Source: Candidatus Omnitrophota bacterium (GTDB lineage Bacteria; Omnitrophota; Gorgyraeia; Tantalellales; Tantalellaceae). From it: DNA of 6,995 nt. The stretch is from the NCBI GenBank assembly GCA_013204685.1, contig JABMSC010000194.1, forward strand, positions 1-6,995. The letters are read 5' to 3'. This document shows positions 6,554 through 6,995 of the stretch, piece after piece. Both the position numbers and the translations under genes were made by a program. Positions within the stretch are counted from its first letter, which is position 1; the number at the start of each line of letters is the position of its first letter. The notes under the pieces were generated by a model. That model was given only the letters and a program-made list of their open reading frames with translations. It was not told the DNA's origin and searched no databases.

Positions 6554-6995
6554 TCAGACAATTGTTTTTTCGGTCGCCTTATCAAAGAAGTGCACTTTAC
6601 TCATATCAAAAGCTAGATCCATATCCTGGTTTATCTGAGGATTGGCATCTCCGGCAACACGAGCAACTAAAACATGCTTCCCCGTATTCATGTGAATATA
6701 TACCTCTGAACCCAGATGTTCAACTACCTCACATGTCATTGTAACAATATTTTCCGGGGGCGCTTCCGAAACAAAAAGCTTGTCATATATATCTTCGCTT
6801 CTCACTCCGAGTATCACTCGTTCATTAATGTAATCTTCAAGGGAATCATACACCGCCTCAACCAGCCTTACACGGAAATTTCCTTCATCAAAATACAGCA
6901 TTGAATCCTTCTTGATGATCTTTCCTTCCAAAAAGTTCATCGGTGGAGCTCCGATAAAACTGGCCACGAATTTGTTGACAGGGGAATTATATACA
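6554..6995 (-). CDS. ABC transporter ATP-binding protein, MalK/UgpC type, C-terminal part (5' end outside window)
   Basis: This is the last 146 residues of an importer ATPase of the MalK/UgpC/MsmK family, which powers uptake of sugars or glycerol-3-phosphate from the cytoplasmic face of the membrane. The frame is open to the right edge, so the GTG at 6965-6967 (the Val of VASFIGAPPMNF) is an internal codon and not the start. The visible part begins with YNSPVNKFVASFIGAPPMNF (residues 2-21 of the fragment), the hallmark of the end of the nucleotide-binding domain in this family. An OB-fold/TOBE regulatory domain follows, with LGVRSEDI (62-69; usually LGIRPEDI), VVEHLGSEVYIH (90-101) and KVHFFD (133-138). 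The Walker A, Walker B and signature motifs, in a protein normally about 360-370 aa long, lie outside. Substrate cannot be assigned from this part. It is 68 nt upstream of the first cyclase gene and probably in the same transcription unit. Confidence 0.9.
   Translation of the reverse strand, partial: VYNSPVNKFVASFIGAPPMNFLEGKIIKKDSMLYFDEGNFRVRLVEAVYDSLEDYINERVILGVRSEDIYDKLFVSEAPPENIVTMTCEVVEHLGSEVYIHMNTGKHVLVARVAGDANPQINQDMDLAFDMSKVHFFDKATEKTIV

Noticed and set aside
6965..6967. GTG as the start of a short 137-residue protein at the right edge
   Set aside because: The frame continues upstream to the window edge with family-typical residues (YNSPVNKF), so this GTG is an internal valine of a longer ABC ATPase.

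Overview
The window looks like a chromosomal segment of an uncultured Gram-negative (diderm) bacterium. An LptD-type outer-membrane assembly protein implies an LPS-bearing outer membrane. Base composition is moderate (mid-40s % GC by eye), with AT-rich spacers. The intergenic GAAAT-type short repeats, the divergent LptD with a long charged N-terminal extension, and the paired membrane GGDEF proteins resemble what is seen in Omnitrophota and related candidate phyla. That placement is an impression, not a proof, and no rRNA or phylogenetic marker is present.

All five protein genes lie on the minus strand, so transcription runs from right to left. From the right edge: (1) the 3' end of an ABC-transporter ATPase of the MalK/UgpC type (6554-6995, N-terminal part outside the window); (2) after 68 nt, a 477-aa membrane GAF-GGDEF protein (5052-6485); (3) overlapping it by 13 nt, a second 460-aa membrane GAF-GGDEF protein (3682-5064); (4) after a 108-nt AT-rich spacer with promoter-like signals, the 925-aa LptD homologue (796-3573); (5) after a 252-nt spacer with two inverted repeats and a strong-looking sigma70-type promoter, the first 181 codons of a UDP-glucose 6-dehydrogenase (1-543, C-terminal part outside the window). 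I see no tRNA, rRNA, CRISPR array, transposase or phage gene.

Functionally the window combines sugar import (ABC ATPase), c-di-GMP signalling (two diguanylate cyclases that are probably translationally coupled), LPS export to the outer leaflet (LptD) and UDP-glucuronate supply for surface polysaccharide (UDP-glucose dehydrogenase). An envelope/exopolysaccharide theme is plausible but is inference from adjacency. The lptD and ugd genes each have their own candidate extended -10 promoter, so the five genes are probably two or three transcription units rather than one.

The points most worth a second look are the tandem cyclases that differ in their inhibitory site, the TPR-plus-charged-helix extension of LptD, and the compound inverted-repeat element between lptD and ugd. 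I found no convincing evidence of a wholly new system.
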